This document shows positions 11,722 through 24,000 of a stretch of DNA of 64,000 nt, in pieces. The notes below the pieces were generated by a model. That model saw only the letters and a list, made by a program, of their open reading frames with translations, was not told the DNA's origin and searched no databases. This DNA comes from Hymenopus coronatus (taxonomy: Eukaryota; Arthropoda; Insecta; Mantodea; Hymenopodidae). Where the stretch lies: positions 11,266,001 through 11,330,000 of the forward strand of contig CM060893.1 of the NCBI GenBank assembly GCA_030762935.1, given 5' to 3'. The first letter of the stretch is position 1. Each line of letters starts with the position of its first letter. Both the position numbers and the translations under genes were made by a program.

Positions 11722-11753
11722 GATAGAGACCTCCATTCAGTAACATCACCAGG
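11722..11753 (+). CDS. ZNF-A middle exon, 32 nt
   Basis: Exon bounded by ttgtgttacag and a gtaagg donor. It reads D R D L H S V T S P plus two bases, entering in phase 0 and leaving in phase 2. The split codon is completed by the first base of the finger exon at 14772 (GG+A). ZNF-B (34513-34544) and ZNF-C (54021-54052) have homologous exons of exactly the same length and phase, which is the main evidence that it is real. Such an exon is far too short to be found as an ORF. Its function is unknown; it bridges the acidic N-terminal segment to the pre-finger region. Confidence 0.7.
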
Positions 11754-12778
11754 GTAAGGACAACATCAATTTTCCCTAGAACATATTTTTTATATTAAGC
11801 ATTGGGGAATTAGTTAACTGCAACCCAGTTCCTTTTGTAGATGACACAAGAGTTATAATTAAGGAACACAATGTTAAGTCAGCTCCCAGATTCATCTAAT
11901 AAAATCTTCACACTAAATAATTGGTTTGAAAGTAACAAAATTTACATAAACTCTGAAAAAATGAATTACCTTAATTTCTGCACAAGAATAAAAACATGGC
12001 AGCCCTAAGAATAGAATTTGGAAATAATCAGATTGCAAAAGCCTGTTATACAAAATTTCTAGATCTAATGATCCATCATAACATGATTTGGAAACACCAT
12101 ATTGATTAGGTATTTTACCAAAATTGAACTGTGCCATGTTTTTCCATCTGACCTTTAATTCAGTTTAAAAATAAGAGCATACTAAAAACAGCTTATTACG
12201 CATATTTTCATTTTATTTATCATGTATAATATTTTAGGGAAATTCATTAAATGCTAAAAAGGTATTTATTATACAAGAAAAGATAAGAATAATGGCAGGG
12301 GCAAGACGATCAACTCGCTGCAAATCACTTTTCAAAATGATTAAAGTTTTACTATTAGTCTATGAATATATTCTAGCCATATTGTCATTTATCATAAATA
12401 ACTCTGCAAAGTTTACAGAAATACAGATTTTTCAAAACAAAGAGACCAGATATAGGCAGGACTTACATATGCCAACAATTAATTTGCAGCAATTCCAAAA
12501 AGGGGCTTATTAGAAAGGAATAGTTGTGTTTAATTCACTTCCCTTTTCTACAAAAGAATTGTAAATGAACAAAAAACAAGTTTACATCAGAATTAAAAAG
12601 ATATTTTTACTCACATCCTTCCATACAGAGGATGATTTCATTCAATCAAAAAACTGATACATCTGAAAAATCATCAAGAGTTATTATTTATAAACAAATG
12701 TATTAATAAGCCTGAATAAATGTAACTCTTGACATGATCTACATCCTAGAGTTTGAGCTTAATAGGATTTAGAGATGG

Positions 12779-12780
<2 letters not shown>

Positions 12781-12814
<34 letters not shown>

Positions 12815-12830
12815 ATGTGCATGCGCGCAT
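12781..12830. repeat. (GT)n microsatellite
   Basis: An uninterrupted GT run of about 15 units is followed by an alternating purine/pyrimidine GC/CA tail (gcgcatgtgcatgcgcgcat). The combination is a potential Z-DNA former. Confidence 0.95.
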
Positions 12831-13613
12831 TTTACTATCTATTCTGTCTATTTACAGTAAATTAATTAAAACACTTTTTGCTTCAAGCAAGTAGTTTAAA
12901 TATATGGTAGGTACTTTTATTAAAATCTTAAAGCCATTTGCTTACAAATAAGAAATAACACATTTCTAATGAAAAAGATGTTTGTGCAAGAATATTCTTG
13001 AAAATCTTTGTGTTGAAGCCTTATAAAGCCATGCGCTTAAATAAAAAATTTGTTAGTTAACTGACTTTTTATTCTTTAGTTATGCAGTGCTTTCTCCTAC
13101 ACACACATATACAAAGTCACACAATAGGGCACTGATGAACCTTGCAGTTAAGTGCTCTTAAACACATACTCGTGTAAATGTGAAAACTTAGCCTTCTACT
13201 TCTCTTTTCCTCTTACATTTGAATATCACAGGAATATTTTCTAGAAAGTTACTTCCTGGTTTCAAAAACTCTCAAATCATTGAATTATGGGTAATATAGT
13301 ACTTAATACAGCTATCGTGGTTAAATGGTAAAGAAATGCACCTGTTTTTGAAATCATGCTGAGAAAGAAGCTGCAATACAATAAGTAGATCTTTCTATCC
13401 ATATATTACATATAATACAACATTTGTAATTTGTTATTAAACCAAACTTTGCAGATCAATGTATTTTGTCACCAAGACTGTGAATGTTGACTAAATGAAG
13501 CAAAGTTTATTTTGTTTGGGAATATTTACCCAATAAGTATTGGCAAGGTTGCATTTTAGTTCAAATCTTTATGAAGTAATCTGTAAAATAGTAAGAAGCT
13601 ATGCATGCAAGGA

Positions 13614-13907
13614 AATGGCGTTTTTTTATTTATGGACGCTCTTTAACTGCTGTGGTTTTCAGCGTCCCATTCTATACTGGGCGTGAAAGACCGCTTAATT
13701 TTGCTCAGAGGCCTCTCTATCAGGCTTGAGGTTCTTTTACGTGCCATAAATCTACGACATGGGACCCACAGCTTTACTTCCCTTCCGAAGGAAGTCATGC
13801 TAAGGATTTTTACGCCCGAAAAAATCCATCGTCCTCCGCCAGGTTTGAACCCACAACCTTGGGTATAGGAAGTCAGCATGGTAACCACTACACCACGGAG
13901 GGCGACA
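13614..13907 (-). mobile_element. tRNA-derived SINE, family A (full length)
   Basis: On the minus strand the element starts with a tRNA-like head (A box in tggtgtagtgg, B box gggttcaaacc). A conserved central segment follows (cttccttcggaagggaagtaaag ... ggcacgtaaaagaacc), then a 3' part ending in an A/T-rich tail. A perfect 10-bp target-site duplication, catgcaagga, flanks it at 13604-13613 and 13908-13917. At least five more copies occur in this window. The long central domain is shared with SINEs of other invertebrates, but I cannot name the superfamily with certainty. Confidence 0.88.
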
Positions 13908-14599
13908 CATGCAAGGAGAGAACATACTCCACAACTCCTGTAAGGAATAATAAAAATATCCAGAATTCCTTTTCTTCCGATTTTGGTGATCTCTCTAGAA
14001 AATTTTGCTCTTATCTTACTGTAGGTTCTGGGTTCAATACAGTTCATGAATTGCATCAATTCTTGGAAAAACTTATGGTCAGTATGTCCAAGGGTATTGT
14101 TGGTAACTTGTGAATTACGATCACTAATTTATATCTATAAACAATATTCAAAATATTTTCTTGCCAGGTGTGCACTTTCAGGCAGACACTTGCTCCTAAA
14201 AAATTATGCAAATGAGTCAAAACAAGTTCCAAATAAATTATACATTAACTATAAGGAGACCTAAGAATTATTTTATATTGTGTCTGATTTGGTTAAGCAT
14301 CACAGAGAATCATGAACCATCTTGGAATATCAAAATTGTTTCATGTTTGTAGAAGAAAAGGATTGATCATTGTGAACCCATCCTCACACAACAATAAAAA
14401 TGTTACCTTATATTGAAACTATATGAGGAATATTCTTGCATTTAGCCACCATTAACATCTTAAATTGTATAGGCATGAAAATATTTCATCATTATTGATC
14501 TCACTTTGATGTTAGTGATTAGGTTTCTTATGGTGTATCCTTAAAAGTTACACATTTATTCACGCTCCCTTTCACTCCAAATCTTGCAAGAATAGCAAA

Positions 14600-14690
14600 T
14601 AGAAAATTCCCTACCTCCAAGAGCAAATTGAATGCAGACCTGAATATGAAACCTTAGCATGCTAAACACCATACCACACAGGCATGTATT
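14600..14690 (-). mobile_element. Old tRNA-like SINE relic in ZNF-A intron
   Basis: The minus strand reads a tRNA-like head: tggtatggtgtttagcatgc (A-box-like) and gtctgcattcaatttgc (decayed B box). It lies 80-170 nt before the finger-exon acceptor, antisense to the gene. Homologous sequence occupies the same place in ZNF-B (27590-27665) and ZNF-C (56000-56085). Confidence 0.55.
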
Positions 14691-14771
14691 TTAATATGTG
14701 TAGATACTATTTTGAAATTTAATTAAATTTTGTTAGTGTAATTAATGATAGTAAATTTCTCAAAATTTCAG

Positions 14772-15477
14772 ATTGTGCAGAGAAGCAGATGCTGGTAATA
14801 GCAATGAAAAATCAACATTAACCTATGCTGAAGACTTAAGAAAAGATATAAGTTTTTACACGACAAAGAATTATCAGGAAGTAGAACATTTCAGAACTGT
14901 CAAGTGTCAGGAAAGTAATGTCACAGAACTACATAGAGAACAGTGCGTTCATTCAGAACAGTCGGGTAAATATGATGATGGTGGGAATATTTACAGCATG
15001 ACTGCAAATTTCAAACAAAACAGTTTAACTCAACAGAGCAAAAAGCCTCATAAATGTGAAAGTTGCGAAAAGCGGTTTAAGAGATTCTCAAACTTGAAAA
15101 GGCATAATTTAATTCATGAGGATAAAAAGCCACACAAATGTGACATTTGTGAGAAGAGATTTAGTCAGTTGTCAAATCTGAAAGTGCATAATTTAATTCA
15201 CGAGGGTAAAAAACCATACAATTGTGAACTTTGTGAGAAGAGATTTACTCAGTTGTCATCTTTGAAACGGCATCTCTTAATTCATGAAGGTGAAAAGCCA
15301 CACAAGTGTGAAATTTGTGAGAAAAATATTTTGCGGTTACCAGATTTGAAAAGGCATTATTTAATTCACGAGGGTAAAAAGTCACACAAATGTGAAATTT
15401 GTGAGAAGAGATTTATTCGGTCCTCAGATTTGAAAAATCATTGTTTAATTCATGAAGGCAAAAGGCGACGCAAGTGA
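14772..15477 (+). CDS. ZNF-A finger exon: C2H2 zinc-finger protein, 5 fingers
   Basis: Terminal coding exon starting after tttcag; there is no ATG at the exon start because the first codon is completed by the 32-nt exon (GG+A). About 97 residues of pre-finger sequence share AEDLRKD and SEQSGKYDDGG blocks with the paralogues. Five C2H2 fingers follow in 28-residue steps (C-x2-C-x12-H-x3-H) joined by HEGKKPHK-like linkers. The fourth finger has lost the conserved Phe (EKNILRLPDL). The final linker runs into RRRK and a stop. Predicted role: sequence-specific DNA binding in the nucleus. The C-terminus is shorter than in ZNF-B and ZNF-D. Helix residues at -1, 3 and 6 differ between fingers. No disabling mutation was seen in this exon, but its 5' coding exon was not found in the window. 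Confidence 0.85.
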
Positions 15478-16439
15478 AGAAGATAAATATTGCTTAGCAA
15501 TGAAATATCACCTTAGCAGTTGTTAAATACTATCATAGAATAATTATGTTTTACATAAATACTTTGCAGCTAATTTGTATGAATTAATTATGAAACTTGT
15601 GTTCGACCAGACATAATCAGAAACACTTAAGTTAGTTAAGGATACTCTAATTTTCAAAATGAAATATCTTGTTAATATAATGATTGATGTGTTTAATATG
15701 CTCGGTATACTTTTGATGCCTGCAAGCAATAATTTTGAAGACAGAACCACAGGCAGCATGTGTTAGTTGTTTCATTTTTAATATTGTCTAGCTTTCTCTA
15801 GAAAGTTTGTTCAAATTTCCCTGTGACGATGATCAATTAAAAAAAAACAAAAAAACAAAAAAAAAAAACAAGAATATCAAATAAATCCTATTTGAATCAG
15901 CAACCAAGTTAGCAATCAAGTTAGATTGGAATCAGAGAAACCATCTTGTGGTCTTCATCATGGAACTGTTTTAGAGTTCTGAAAGGTTTTTGTATGTATA
16001 TCAGAATTGCATGGCTGTCATAAATAACAAATGGGACCCATATACATATAAAATCAATTGTTATAGTTCTGAGTTAAAATAAATGTCTCATCAAAATCCA
16101 ACCTTTGACAAATAATACTCCTAATATCATTGTTGAATAATTCATTTTGTTTTTTCCTATTGTATATCTTTTAAAAATCTTAGCCCTCTTCTGAGTAGAA
16201 AAAAAAAGGTTTAAGTTCTATAGTATTCTTTGTAATTATTAATATTCACAAACATTTTGAAAGGCTATTTTCATTAATGTTAATCAAAAATTTCAATGCT
16301 CATTTAATATAATTTTGTCTGTACATTAGTCCCACTGTATACATTATTCACTGCAAAAGGATAATGTTACACTACTTGTATAAAAATTTCTTCAAGAATA
16401 TTAACAAAAATCCTTATATGAATTATTCTAGATAAATCT
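15478..16439. other. 3' flank of ZNF-A
   Basis: AT-rich with an A-rich run at 15839-15869 and an AATAAA at 15880-15885 that could serve ZNF-A. Nothing else was recognised. Confidence 0.4.
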
Positions 16440-19243
16440 GCAGCTTCTGGATATCCATTACATGTGGCCAACACTTAAGGCAATGCTTTTGCTCAGGTGT
16501 CTAGCACACAAAATTATTCGTCCGAGTTTCTTAGAATTAAGGTTCATGTGGAATCTCAATGGTACTCCTTTTGTTCCAGAAACCATGAGTACTACAATCA
16601 GCTTTTCACTATGGCAAAGTTAGACCATACACTTACATCTTCATGGAGTTCTGCACCTGGTCCAGATAGCATCCACATCCAAATGTTACAACAGCTCTGC
16701 CCTGATGGTAAAGTTTTCCTACTCGGGGTCTATAATCATGACTGGGTTGAAGCCACTTTTACAGAAAAAGGGCAGGAGGCCACTGTCATACCTATTCTGA
16801 AACCTGGAAAGGACTATCATCTTCCTTCCATATACTATCTTTATTTCCCTTACCAGTTGCATCTGCAAGGTGATGGAATACATTATCAGTGGACGGTTGG
16901 TGGTTTGAATCCCATAATCTACCAACACTCAGTACAGTTTTTGAAGCCATCGGTCAGCGGTTAACCATGTTGTTTCACTATTGACAGATAATGGAGGGCT
17001 TTCTCAAGAATAGTCAAACAAAGAGTGGGGATATTTTTTGGGATATTTTTTGACCTCCAGAAGGCCTGTTAAAGGTGTTGGCAAGCAGGGATATTATGTT
17101 CCAATATATGCTGGCACCTACTGTCATTCACTCAGGATTTTATGAGGGACCGAATTTTTTAAGGGTCGATTCAGGTTTTTTGCATTCTTTTATTAAGAAA
17201 ATTGAGAGCCTCAGGGATCTGCACTAGGTATGATGCTGTTTGCTATAGCGATTAATTCTATATCATTATGTGTACCCCCAGGGGTCTTGACCTGCTTATT
17301 TCATAGATGATTTTGCCACTTTTTGTATTTCTCAGCATATGTCATTTTTGGAATGACAGCTCCAGCGGTGTTTAGACAATCTTTCTACTTGGAGCTCAGA
17401 AAAGGGTTTTCACTTCTCAACCGAGAGGTTCCTCTGTGTTAACTTCTGGCACCGCAGAGAGCAATGCCTGCCTTCTCTTTGACTTGGGCCAGATTTACTT
17501 CCATATGCAGATGAGGTGAGATTCTTTGGGTTGGTATTCGATTGAAAGCTTTTCTGGTCACCATATATTGCACAGCTGAAGGCACAATGTGACCATTCTC
17601 TATATATTTTATAGAGGGTGAGCGGCAAATCTTGGGGAGTGGATCGGACAGTGTTGCTGCATCTTTATTGCGCACTGATCCAATCCAAGTTAGACTATGA
17701 ATGCATTTTTTATTCTTCAGCACAACCATCTGTGCTTCGAAAGATGCAATCCATAATCAGGGCATGTGTTTATCTGTTGGTGTTTTTCTGACCAGCCCAG
17801 ATGTGAGCCTCTACGTTAATTCAGTAGAACCTCCTCTGCACTATTGGCATGATGTCCTGTTAGCCAATTATGGCTTTCACTCCCAAAGTTTACCTCATTT
17901 TTCTTTTCTGAGCTGGACAAATATAGCAACCCCTCACTTAATCGAAGGCTTGCAGGTTTTTGCTTTTGGGAGCATGATATTGAAATGCCTCGTGTTTTCC
18001 AGGAGAGACAGCTTTGGTTACTTGCTCTATTCTACTTTGATCTTGGGATGATGGCATTTGGAAAGCCTACGATTCCAGCATGTAGTATTACTACTACTTG
18101 TTTTTTTAGAATATTTATTCCATTATAGTGACCAAATTTGTATACACACTAATAGAAGTAACTGTACCAACAGTGCTGGATGTGCATTTGTTACTGGAAC
18201 CAAACCATATACTTTCAGTTTGCCTAGTCCCACATCCATTTATACTGTAGAGCTGTATGCCATCTACGAAGCCATTCTGTATATATACTTCATGCTCAAA
18301 ATTTGGGTGACTGCCTTATTTTGAGTGATTCCTTAGTGCATTTCAGAGCCTTCATCAGCTGTACAACTACCATCCTATCATTCAGCACCTCCTCTACAAG
18401 TTGCACACATCAGATATGCATGTGAAGTTTGCATGGGTTCCTGGTCACGTCAACTTGCCAGGGAATGAACTGGCAGATTTGGCAGCTAAGATGGCAGCAA
18501 TGCAACCCAGTACTGTGCTTCCTTTTGTAACCACTTCAGACTACAGGGTTGTTATGCAGAGAGTGGTGCTTTTGGCTGGCATGAAGAGTGGTTGTCTCTC
18601 CGCAGGAACAAGCTCAAGGAAGTGAAGGATCTTCCTAAAATCTGGGTAACCTCCTCTCATAAATTCCTTTAAGAGGAGGTATTATTAACTCGCTTACGGA
18701 TCAGTGACTAATTTTATGCATTGCTATGTTTTTAAGAGGGATTCTGTTCCTATCTGTCTGCTCTGTTGGGCAGCATTGTCGATATGGCATGCGTTGCTCT
18801 AGCAGGACTTTGTTTAACTTTCTAACTGCCGGCCTACCTCGTGGAGGTCCTTGCTAATGACCAGTCCATAGAGCTTTTACTTTTTTATCGATTTTTGCGT
18901 GTCCCCACTAAGGATATAGTTTTTCCTTTTTAACGATTGCTTTCAATGGAGTTAAAGTTTGTAGTTTTTAATGATTTTAACCGTTTTCTCCAGCATTAAT
19001 TTTAACCTGTTGACAGTTTATTTTGTCCTTTTCGTTCCTTTTTAGAATATTTTACATTCATGTGTGTCTTTTGCCATTAGTTGTTTTATTCCCTGGTTTT
19101 TTAATTGACTTTGCTCTTTTAATTTTAATTCTGCTTTATATTGTTAGTTTTTTCTTTGGTGTTTTTATTTAACTTTGTTTTATAAGGGCACTAATGACCC
19201 TAGTAGTTGAACGCACTTAAATACCATCATCATCATCATCATC
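16440..19243 (+). mobile_element. I-type LINE with RT and RNase H, 5'-truncated and decayed
   Basis: Broken plus-strand frames give, in order: RT blocks SSAPGPDSIHIQML, ATVIPILKPGKDYHLPS (16620-16830), DLQKAC (about 17050), and the PQG-region equivalent (17230-17290). Next comes a C-terminal RT part around 17600-18050. An RNase H-type domain follows, with PTSIYTVELYAIYEAILYI (18235-18300) and FAWVPGHVNLPGNELADLAAK (18425-18495). The 3' UTR ends in gggcactaatgaccctagtagttgaac and an ATC-repeat tail (19225-19243). The RNase H domain places it in the I-type group of LINEs. The RT start is missing, and stops make it inactive. Confidence 0.8.
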
Positions 19244-19779
19244 CATTATGTGCATTTTGATTGGTAAAAATAGTTGACACACCTCCTTGGTATCTCTTAC
19301 TGTTAAACATTTTATAGGTAGGAGTGTCTTTACTTATTTATTTCTAAATGCTGTAGCATAATTTTATTTTGCATTTGAGCACTTCTTCGCTCTATTGTTG
19401 ATTGCTTCATTTCTCTATAATCACACTGCGCAGTCTGAATCTGTCGCTACAACTGACTTCCTTCAGCCATGGCTGCCTTTCGTTTATACTTCCTGACTTT
19501 GCAGTAAAAAACTTCTAGTGCTGCAGAAAGGCACACACAAAGGTTTTTTTTTTCCCTTTATTTTTTGGGCCAATACTGCACATGTTCATTTTTTAAGGGT
19601 GTTCACATCAGGGAAAATCCAAGGGTGCTATGTAAAGCAGTTGCCTGCCACCTGCAATGTTTTAAACTATCAAGATAAAGGCTCATGTATTCAAAATGTA
19701 CTGCTCCTTCCCCAGCAAGCAGCAAATTGTGGCTTAGATGATCTTGAATAAATCACCAGCTTCTTTCCTCAAGATGGCC
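19244..19779. other. Between LINE and Gypsy relics, nothing recognised
   Basis: One short plus-strand ORF (19518-19751) shows no family signature. The segment could include decayed Gypsy 3' sequence or an LTR, but no LTR ends were identified. Confidence 0.3.
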
Positions 19780-21095
19780 TCAGGATGTGATAGATACCTA
19801 TTTCTTTCCACACAAGGTAGGGCTCTAGCCATGTTCTTGAAGCTTGGGGCAGCACCTGTTTAGTGGCGATGGTGATAAGAGCCTTACTAGATCACCCTAC
19901 TGGAAGCCTCAGCTTTGGTTGACAAGACATAATGGATCCTTATCTAGAAAATATTATCTGGTTGAGTTGATGGGCCATCTCATACGTGTCTGAAGTCTAG
20001 GAGATTTTCCACATAGTCATTTCTAATTTTGTGCTCTATGGGGACTCCTTAATATTAGTGAACCTGGTTGTGTATTGCATTGAAGAGCTAACAAGAAAAG
20101 CAGCACTTTGACATACCAGTCTCTCTGGTGATTTGCCACAACCTTTCTCAAATGTTCTCCTAGCCTTAACATGTTGCTCAACTATGCTGTCTAACTGTGG
20201 GTGGAGAGGTGTTTTACACATCTTGTAAATCCTAAGTTGTTCCATTGCTTCCCTCATCAGGTTTGACTTGAAGTTGATGCCAGTTGAAGTTATTGATGAC
20301 CATAAACCAATATCAGATGCAAGGAATGGTCCAGCTGTAATGATGGCAATGTGTTCAATAGCTGTTCCACACTATACTGCTGTATGCAACCCCTGCTCCT
20401 GGCCTGTGTGTGTCATTCTATACTGCATATATGAGACATTGGTGGCACATCTGCCTGTAGCCTCAACCAATAGTATAATTGTCAGAGCTTACCAATGGTT
20501 CCATTGGGTCCAGGATGTCCTCCCAAAGTCCTGCATATACTTCCTCTAGGACTTTCACCTTTTTTTTTTTTTTCAGGGAGGGTCACTGCTCTCTCTCTCT
20601 GGTTCTTTCCACCAGATGTCACCTTCCTTGTCTTCTGCAATTCTCATTGGACCCAGTAGAACCTATACCTGGGCGTGATGTCTTTGCAGTCACCACAGAA
20701 ATCACAAAGAGAGCTATTGCACTCTCCTCTACCTTAGTGCAATGGCTACACTTCTCTGGACAGGATCTTCTTGACTTGGCATCCACATTGGTGTGCCTCC
20801 TTCCTTGCATAATGCGAAGCTGTATTCCTGGAGCCTTTGGGTTATATGGCTCACCTAGATCTTGAAGCTCACCAGCCAGATGAGGGTGGAATGGTCAGTT
20901 TTCAGGTGGAATGGCTGGCCATTCAGGAAGTGTTCCAGTATCTTTATCACTGCCAGGAGCTCCCAACAATAAACAGTAGTTCTTTTCTTCCCTGGAGAGC
21001 ATCTAGCTGTAGTAGGCTGTTAGCTGCTTCTGGCCACAATTCCTCCAAGACTGGTGCCACTGGCATCCATGTCCACAATTAAATCACTGCTTGAT
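19780..21095 (-). mobile_element. Ty3/Gypsy retrotransposon pol relic (RNase H - integrase)
   Basis: Read on the minus strand from right to left, the pol order is preserved. First is the RT/RNase H segment with VDMDASGTSLGG (about 21075) and LLAVIKILEHFLNG...FHLKTDHSTLIWLVSF (about 20970-20880). Then comes an integrase core tail with INFKSNLMREAMEQL...KTPLHPQLDSIVE (20290-20130). The last block resembles the C-terminal integrase, with NRCCPKLQEH (about 19850). Many stops and frameshifts, plus a poly-T insertion at 20560-20574, make it a dead copy. No LTR was delimited. Confidence 0.72.
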
Positions 21096-21689
21096 AGTGA
21101 AAATCTTAAGACATTTGCGCTTTATTCATGAGCCACTTCAAAGTCCACATAGAAAATGTCTTCCTCTAAATTTACAAGATCTTGTGAAGATCTATCAATG
21201 ATATTTTTGCTATTGTCCCCTGAAACTAAAGGAAGATTCTCTGAAATTTTTGAATATATTTAGAACTGAAGTAGAGGGAAACATCACCCTTGCCTTTATG
21301 GCTCTCAAAATAATTTAAAATCAACCACTTTTAAATGTGGAATACATAGGAAACTTACACATGCAGATAACTACATTCAGAAGAGTGGATGTAACCCAAC
21401 TTCACATCAAATATTTGCCCACAGATGTTTCGACTACCCTTTGTACAATGTCCTGTTGGGCAATGAGGAGCTTTTTGAAAGAGCTACAACATATTCTAGA
21501 AATAGCAGTGATAAATAGAGTCAACCCCGACCTCACAAGGAACATGCTAAAAAGACATTAAAAACTGTAGAAAATTTCACAAACTATCAGTCTCAAGCAC
21601 AACTGCCATCCTTTTGGCTTCCAGATCATTGAACAAATCATCAAAAAGTTAAACATAATCCTATCCCCATAAAACAAAAGGCCTGAAAA
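21096..21689. other. No gene recognised; possible Penelope sequence
   Basis: A short ORF at 21337-21561 lies upstream of a Penelope endonuclease fragment in the same orientation and may be its decayed linker, but no motif supports this firmly. Confidence 0.3.
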
Positions 21690-21920
21690 GATTGCTAAAC
21701 AAACCCTTTAAAAATACAATCCTCAATACATTAAAGTCTAGAATCCATCAGATCAGATATGAAGATTGAGAGAAGTATTACATATGCAAAATGAAAAGAA
21801 TCTTCAAAATTAGACTAAGTGAACACCAGAGAAGCAAAACTAAAGCTAATAGAGTAATCTGCAATATCACACCACTATGTATTAATAGTCAAGAGCATTC
21901 AGAATACACTGGTTAACCAA
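21690..21920 (+). mobile_element. Penelope-like element fragment (GIY-YIG region)
   Basis: The plus strand reads (with shifts) GIHQIRYEDCERSYICKT followed by KRIFKIRLSEHQRSKTKA. This matches the 'GIYxIxC..C.KxYIGQTxRxFxxRxxEH' GIY-YIG endonuclease of Penelope-like elements. The fragment covers about 60 residues and is frameshifted. Confidence 0.6.
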
Positions 21921-22229
21921 GTGAATATTAAAATGTTATAAGGAATTATGTAGGTAAGGGCATTTGAATGAAAAAAGCAATTTGTAAAGGCTTTGCATTA
22001 TGCCACTTTTGTTTATTTTTATATATTTTCTGCAAACTATTGGAGCAAAAGCTTATTTCTTTTTTATGTACTTTATGTTAACTGAGATAATCATTTAACA
22101 GAAATGGTTATATTTATACATTTTCTTGGAAGCACACATACAGAATATGCCAATCTACTATCTCTAAAATCTTCCATTTTCAATTTTATTACTATGCAAT
22201 CATTTTGAACATGTCTTAGCTGCTCATTT

Positions 22230-22300
22230 CATGAGCAAAAACCCATTTTTGGGTGGTTATGTCCAGATCCTCATAAGCGAAAACCCATACATGGGGGTCT
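22230..22300. repeat. Two tandem units, each with a short hairpin
   Basis: Two units about 40 nt apart carry aaaacccatttttgggt and aaaacccatacatgggg, each preceded by catgagc/cataagc. Each can form a stem of 5-7 bp. No function is known to me. Confidence 0.5.
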
Positions 22301-22679
22301 GCAATTATAGAGCTATTATGGCTGGCTCTTCTTGCTCAAATAATTGACATATGCTGGCCCAGCAGTTCTCTTTTTATATATCTCAATCAGGTAACAAGAC
22401 ATTTCCAGATGTGTAAGTCATTATTCCACAGTACATTACATGCAGGTGTAGTAATGCAGTGTTTATATAAACTGCATGCTTATGCCATATTAAATCTTAC
22501 ATATACCTCTGATGTTTGAAAGGAAGCTGTCAATGCAAGTACAATGCAAGGTGACAATTACTAGGCATATAATTATGCTACTCCCTCCATGTCTTGACCA
22601 GCACCATGCGAGGGTGCACTGGATGTGGAAGGTAACATCATTAATCCTCTTCATCATGAGTTTCAGCCCTTAACCATGG
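22301..22679. other. Nothing recognised
   Basis: AT-rich sequence before a Gypsy fragment; no supported signal on either strand. Confidence 0.3.
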
Positions 22680-23290
22680 TCATTGAAGTTTGTGATGAAT
22701 GACAAATGACCTATTTAAAATCTTCCAAGAGTCTTGATATACTGATCAAAAACATACCTTCTGACTGTGGGTGGAAAGGTGTTCAGTGCATCTTGTGCAC
22801 TCTTAAGTCTTTCCAGTGTTTCTGTCATCAGGTTAGACGCAAAGCTGGTGCTGTGAAAGCTGTGTAGATTTGACGATACCCCAAAGCAATAGAATAATTC
22901 TTCTCTGAAATAATTCATAACGGTTTTGGTCACATGGTTAAATAAAAATGTAAATGGCGTGTTATTTATGGATGCTCTTTAACTGCTATGGTTCTGAGCA
23001 TCCCATTCTATATTGGGCGTGAAAGACCATTTAATTTTGCTCAGAGGCATCTCTATCAGGCTTGAGTTCTTTTACGTGCCATAAATCTACAACACAGGAC
23101 CAACGGTTTTACTTCCCTTCCAAAGTAAGCCATGCTAAGGATTTTTACATCTGAAAAAAATCTATCGTCCTCCACCGGGTTTAAGCCCGCAACCTTGGGA
23201 GTATGGCCACATGATTAGGTACATAGATCAGGCAACTTGGTGAAGTAGTCCATGGCTACCAATAGATAGCTATTCTGTATGGATTTGTTT
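22680..23290 (-). mobile_element. Ty3/Gypsy integrase fragment split by a SINE
   Basis: On the minus strand the right part (23208-23285) reads YLLVAMDYFTKLPDLC, the integrase core region containing the first catalytic Asp context. The left part (22680-22940) contains TFPPTVRRYVFDQYIKTL, the region equivalent to 'TTPxHPQSDGxVERxxxTL'. A family A SINE (22941-23207) sits between them with a 10-bp duplication. The fragment is decayed. Confidence 0.6.
22941..23207 (-). mobile_element. tRNA-derived SINE, family A, inserted in Gypsy
   Basis: Same family as 13614-13907, with its 5' tRNA head truncated; only the B-box side (gggtttaagcccgcaacc, opposite strand) remains. The flanking duplication is cacatggtta (22931-22940) / cacatgatta (23208-23217), one mismatch in ten. 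Confidence 0.82.
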
Positions 23291-24000
23291 TTTTTAAAAA
23301 ATGAGCATTTCTCAATCACGATTTTACACTGATTGCAAAAATGAAAACTGTTTCATGTAGCACATCAGAATTTTTTACAATCCAAAATGTTATGTTTTTA
23401 ATATTTTTGTAATGTATGTACTGTAGTAACATTACAGTGTGCTTATCAATTGGTAGAAAGGCTCAACAGCTTATAATTTCAGCTTTATTACTTAAAATTT
23501 TAAATAATAAAACTGTTGTTTATATTTTACATTATGTTTATATTAAGTTATTATATTTATGCTAATATTTATTAAAATCTATTAACTATATCTGCCCTAC
23601 AAAATGTGTCTTCCCCTTAAAATGAACAGGAGTTAAGATATTTGCTGTTATTCTTGGAGATGTTTATCTGCATTCATCTTGCTTATAAACAGGAAGTTGA
23701 AATGTTTAGTGTCTCAGGGTGTGTATTTCTTACTTTGTGAGAAAATTCAAACAATGTTTAATATTCAGGGAATATTTCTTATCACCATTTAGCATTACCC
23801 TGCACCATACAAAATAAAATCCTACTCCTTTTTTTTTTTACACATAAAATAATCTTATCACTCATTCAACACTTTGACATTTATTCAAATATACTGGCAT
23901 AAATATAAAATATATTTGAGAACAATTTCTAGGAGAGATTATTTGTTTTCCATTCCTATCTTAATTTTAACACTTAAAATCTTTTGCAGAGCTGTGTATT
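23291..24000. other. AT-rich, nothing recognised
   Basis: Very AT-rich; no coding potential beyond chance ORFs. Confidence 0.4.

Larger units (their letters stand above)
11754..14771 (+). other. ZNF-A intron between the 32-nt exon and the finger exon
   Basis: AT-rich intron of about 3 kb. It contains a GT microsatellite, a complete tRNA-derived SINE with target-site duplication, and an old SINE relic close to the 3' splice site (each listed separately). Otherwise nothing is recognised. It ends in the acceptor caaaatttcag. Confidence 0.6.

Noticed and set aside
13643..14059. 138-codon minus-strand ORF with THR-PPPG-like peptide
   Set aside because: It is the translated family A SINE, including its tRNA head; the same peptide arises in other copies.
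20479..20865. 128-codon plus-strand ORF
   Set aside because: Antisense to Gypsy RNase H/integrase sequence; no independent motif.
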